Shown here piece after piece: positions 62,189 through 64,000 of a stretch of DNA of 64,000 nt (its first letter is position 1; each line of letters begins with the position of its first letter). The translations under genes and the position numbers were made by a program. The notes beneath the pieces were generated by a model. That model saw nothing but the letters and a program-made list of their open reading frames with translations. It was not told the DNA's origin and did not search any database. This DNA comes from Nitrospira sp. (GTDB lineage: Bacteria > Nitrospirota > Nitrospiria > Nitrospirales > Nitrospiraceae): positions 394,485 through 458,484 of the forward strand of contig JACOEM010000001.1 of assembly GCA_024998565.1 (NCBI GenBank). The letters are read 5' to 3'.

Positions 62189-63871
62189 ATGGCGACGAAC
62201 GATAAGCAAGTAATTTTTTCACTGGTCGGTGTCGGCAAGGTCTATCCGCCGAAGAAGCAGGTCCTGCGCGATATCTACCTGGGCTTTTACTACGGCGCCA
62301 AGATCGGCGTGCTGGGGTTGAACGGGTCCGGAAAAAGCTCATTGCTCAAAATTATTGCCGGGACCGATCCCAACTATGTCGGTGAGATCACCCGCTCGAA
62401 GGGCTACAGTGTCGGACTGCTCGAACAGGAACCGCAACTCGACCCCAACAAGACCGTCAAAGAGGTCGTCGAGGAAGGCAAGAAGGAACTGGTCGCCTTG
62501 CTGCACGAGTACGAGGCGGTCAGCAACAGCATGGGCGAAGCCGGCCCCGATGAGATGGAAAAGCTCATCGACAAACAGGCTCAATTGCAGGAAAAGATCG
62601 AAGCGGCCAACGGCTGGGAACTGGAGAGCGAACTCGAAATCGCCATGGATGCACTGCGCTGTCCCCCCGCAGATCAGAAAGTGAACGTGCTATCAGGAGG
62701 TGAAAAACGCCGCGTGGCCCTCTGCCGACTCATGATTCAGGAGCCCGACATTTTGCTGCTCGACGAGCCGACCAATCACCTCGATGCGGAATCCGTGCAA
62801 TGGCTGGAGCAGCACCTGCAACAGTACAAGGGTACGGTCATCGCCGTGACGCACGACCGCTATTTTCTCGACAACGTGGCGGGCTGGATTCTGGAACTCG
62901 ATCGCGGCTCCGGCATTCCCTTCCAAGGCAACTACACGGCGTGGCTCGAACAGAAGCAGGATCGGTTGGAGAAGGAAGAGAAGGCCGAATCCAAGCGCAA
63001 GAAAACACTCGAGCATGAGTTGGAATGGATTCGCATGTCGCCGAAGGCCCGGCAGTCGAAGGGTAAGGCACGTCTCAACCGATATGAGGAATTAGTCAAT
63101 CAAAAGCAGGACCAACTGGCCGCCGATCTGGAAATCTATATTCCGCCGGGACCTCGGCTCGGCGATCTGGTGGTCGAGGCCAAGGGCATCAGCAAGGCGT
63201 TCGGCGACAACGTGCTCTATGAAAATGTCGAATTCAGCCTGCCGAAGGGCGGCATCGTCGGCGTCGTCGGTCCCAACGGCGCAGGCAAAACGACCATGTT
63301 TCGCATGATTATCGGCAAGGAGAAGCCGGATACGGGCACCATCCGCATCGGCGAGACGGTCAAGCTCGGCTATGTGGATCAGGATCGTTCGCTCGATCCC
63401 AACAAGACGGTGTACGAAGTCATTTCCGACGGCCAGGACACGATCATGCTGGGCAAAGCCGAAGTGAATGCCCGCGGCTACTGCGCGCGCTTCAACTTCG
63501 CCGGCACCGATCAGCAGAAGAAGGTGAAGGATCTGTCAGGCGGCGAGCGGAACCGCGTGCATCTCGCGCGTATGTTGAAAGAAGGGGCCAACCTCATCAT
63601 CCTCGACGAACCGACGAACGATCTGGATGTGAACACGTTGCGCGCATTGGAAGAGGGGTTGGAAGGATTCGCCGGCTGCGCCGTCATCAGCAGTCACGAT
63701 CGCTGGTTCTTGGACCGCGTCGCCACCCATATCATGGCCTTCGAAGGCGACAGCAAAGTGGTGTGGTACGAGGGCAACTACAGCGAATACGAAGCCGATC
63801 GTAAGAAACGGCTCGGCAAAGAAGCCGACCAGCCGCATCGGATACGCTATCGCAAACTGACCAGGAATTAG
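62189..63871 (+). CDS. ettA: ABC-F translation factor EttA
   Basis: 560 residues, two ATPase domains and no membrane part. Domain 1: Walker [10 protein letters not shown], signature [11 protein letters not shown] and Walker [17 protein letters not shown]. Domain 2: Walker [10 protein letters not shown], signature [12 protein letters not shown] and [12 protein letters not shown]. The opening [20 protein letters not shown] and the arm/PtIM between them are EttA-like. EttA binds the ribosomal E-site and ties first-peptide-bond formation to the ATP/ADP ratio. ATG 62189 is preferred over 62183 because GAGGA gives proper spacing. Its TAG stop begins repeat copy A. Confidence 0.95.
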   Translation: MATNDKQVIFSLVGVGKVYPPKKQVLRDIYLGFYYGAKIGVLGLNGSGKSSLLKIIAGTDPNYVGEITRSKGYSVGLLEQEPQLDPNKTVKEVVEEGKKELVALLHEYEAVSNSMGEAGPDEMEKLIDKQAQLQEKIEAANGWELESELEIAMDALRCPPADQKVNVLSGGEKRRVALCRLMIQEPDILLLDEPTNHLDAESVQWLEQHLQQYKGTVIAVTHDRYFLDNVAGWILELDRGSGIPFQGNYTAWLEQKQDRLEKEEKAESKRKKTLEHELEWIRMSPKARQSKGKARLNRYEELVNQKQDQLAADLEIYIPPGPRLGDLVVEAKGISKAFGDNVLYENVEFSLPKGGIVGVVGPNGAGKTTMFRMIIGKEKPDTGTIRIGETVKLGYVDQDRSLDPNKTVYEVISDGQDTIMLGKAEVNARGYCARFNFAGTDQQKKVKDLSGGERNRVHLARMLKEGANLIILDEPTNDLDVNTLRALEEGLEGFAGCAVISSHDRWFLDRVATHIMAFEGDSKVVWYEGNYSEYEADRKKRLGKEADQPHRIRYRKLTRN

Positions 63872-63998
63872 CAGGCTGTTGAAAAAGGGCTGCCAGCGGC
63901 GTTCTCAGTCGCACGCCTCCCTGCGACGTACCCGGAGGGTACGCCTCAGTCGTCGTGCTTCCTGCGGCCTTGCTGGACAGCCTTTTTGAACAGCCTGC
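63871..63998 (+). repeat. 128-bp terminal-inverted-repeat element, copy A
   Basis: Begins GCAGGCTGTTGAAAAAGGGC and ends CAGCCTTTTTGAACAGCCTGC, which is its inverse with two differences. The centre has a palindrome GTACCCGGAGGGTAC. The first base is shared with the TAG stop of ettA, as at copy B. The element forms one long hairpin with an A-rich left arm and T-rich right arm, so a 3'-end or terminator role for ettA is plausible. Confidence 0.75.
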
Positions 63999-64000
63999 GA

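Overview
The window (64 kb, GC-rich) reads as a chromosomal segment of a Nitrospira-like bacterium (phylum Nitrospirota). This is inferred from the overall gene repertoire: a dnaA-dnaN-gyrB-gyrA origin block, a DabA/DabB-type inorganic-carbon uptake locus, many c-type and flavin redox proteins, and short palindromic interspersed repeats. No 16S rRNA or other decisive marker is present. I see no rRNA, tRNA, CRISPR array, prophage or intact insertion sequence.

Region by region. 1-13.4 kb (minus strand): a stress and envelope cluster with a HAD phosphatase (cut by the window edge), OsmC, two near-duplicate Spy-like lipoproteins, an exported repeat-module protein, a STAS protein, a DoxX protein, a four-gene YbhGFSR-like ABC exporter, a sigma54 activator with GAF domains and a second repeat-module protein. 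13.4-17.5 kb: a flavocytochrome locus resembling p-cresol methylhydroxylase (cytochrome c, a Tat-type protein, a VAO/PCMH flavoprotein and a zinc alcohol dehydrogenase). It is preceded by a sigma54-type promoter and a distal inverted repeat. 17.7-25.1 kb: a long operon of redox and electrophile-detoxification genes (DoxX, NmrA, pirin, DsbA-like, two VOC proteins, DUF5069, a Rieske-flavodoxin fusion). Its promoter carries an 18-bp perfect palindrome between -35 and -10. CDGSH and ferredoxin-reductase-like genes follow.

25.3-37.5 kb: smpB, a DciA/DUF721-like gene, gyrA, gyrB, dnaN, dnaA, a dsrEFH-like sulfur-transfer trio and hisS. Exact DnaA boxes lie on both sides of the dsrEFH trio, so the chromosomal origin is probably here. 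37.7-43.5 kb: a two-domain ThyX-like protein, a TPR protein, and a small accessory islet (HNH nuclease, higBA toxin-antitoxin, decayed DUF2252 gene). 43.6-50.3 kb: a PII-like protein, DabA, an extra antiporter-like subunit and DabB, preceded by a probable structured leader. 50.7-63.9 kb: DUF2294, SelO, an unrecognised 1085-residue membrane protein behind a sigma54-like promoter, two alpha/beta hydrolases, a pair of paralogous lipoproteins, a 55-residue zinc-ribbon-like peptide, a HugZ-like protein, a Cys-rich hypothetical protein, a SYLF protein and EttA.

How the genes fit together. The first 25 kb looks like a layered response to envelope stress and reactive aromatic or quinone compounds: export, periplasmic chaperoning, aromatic oxidation, thiol and flavin redox. 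The centre is the replication-origin block. The Dab locus would supply bicarbonate to an autotroph. A 123-128 bp terminal-inverted-repeat element occurs three times, twice starting at a stop codon.
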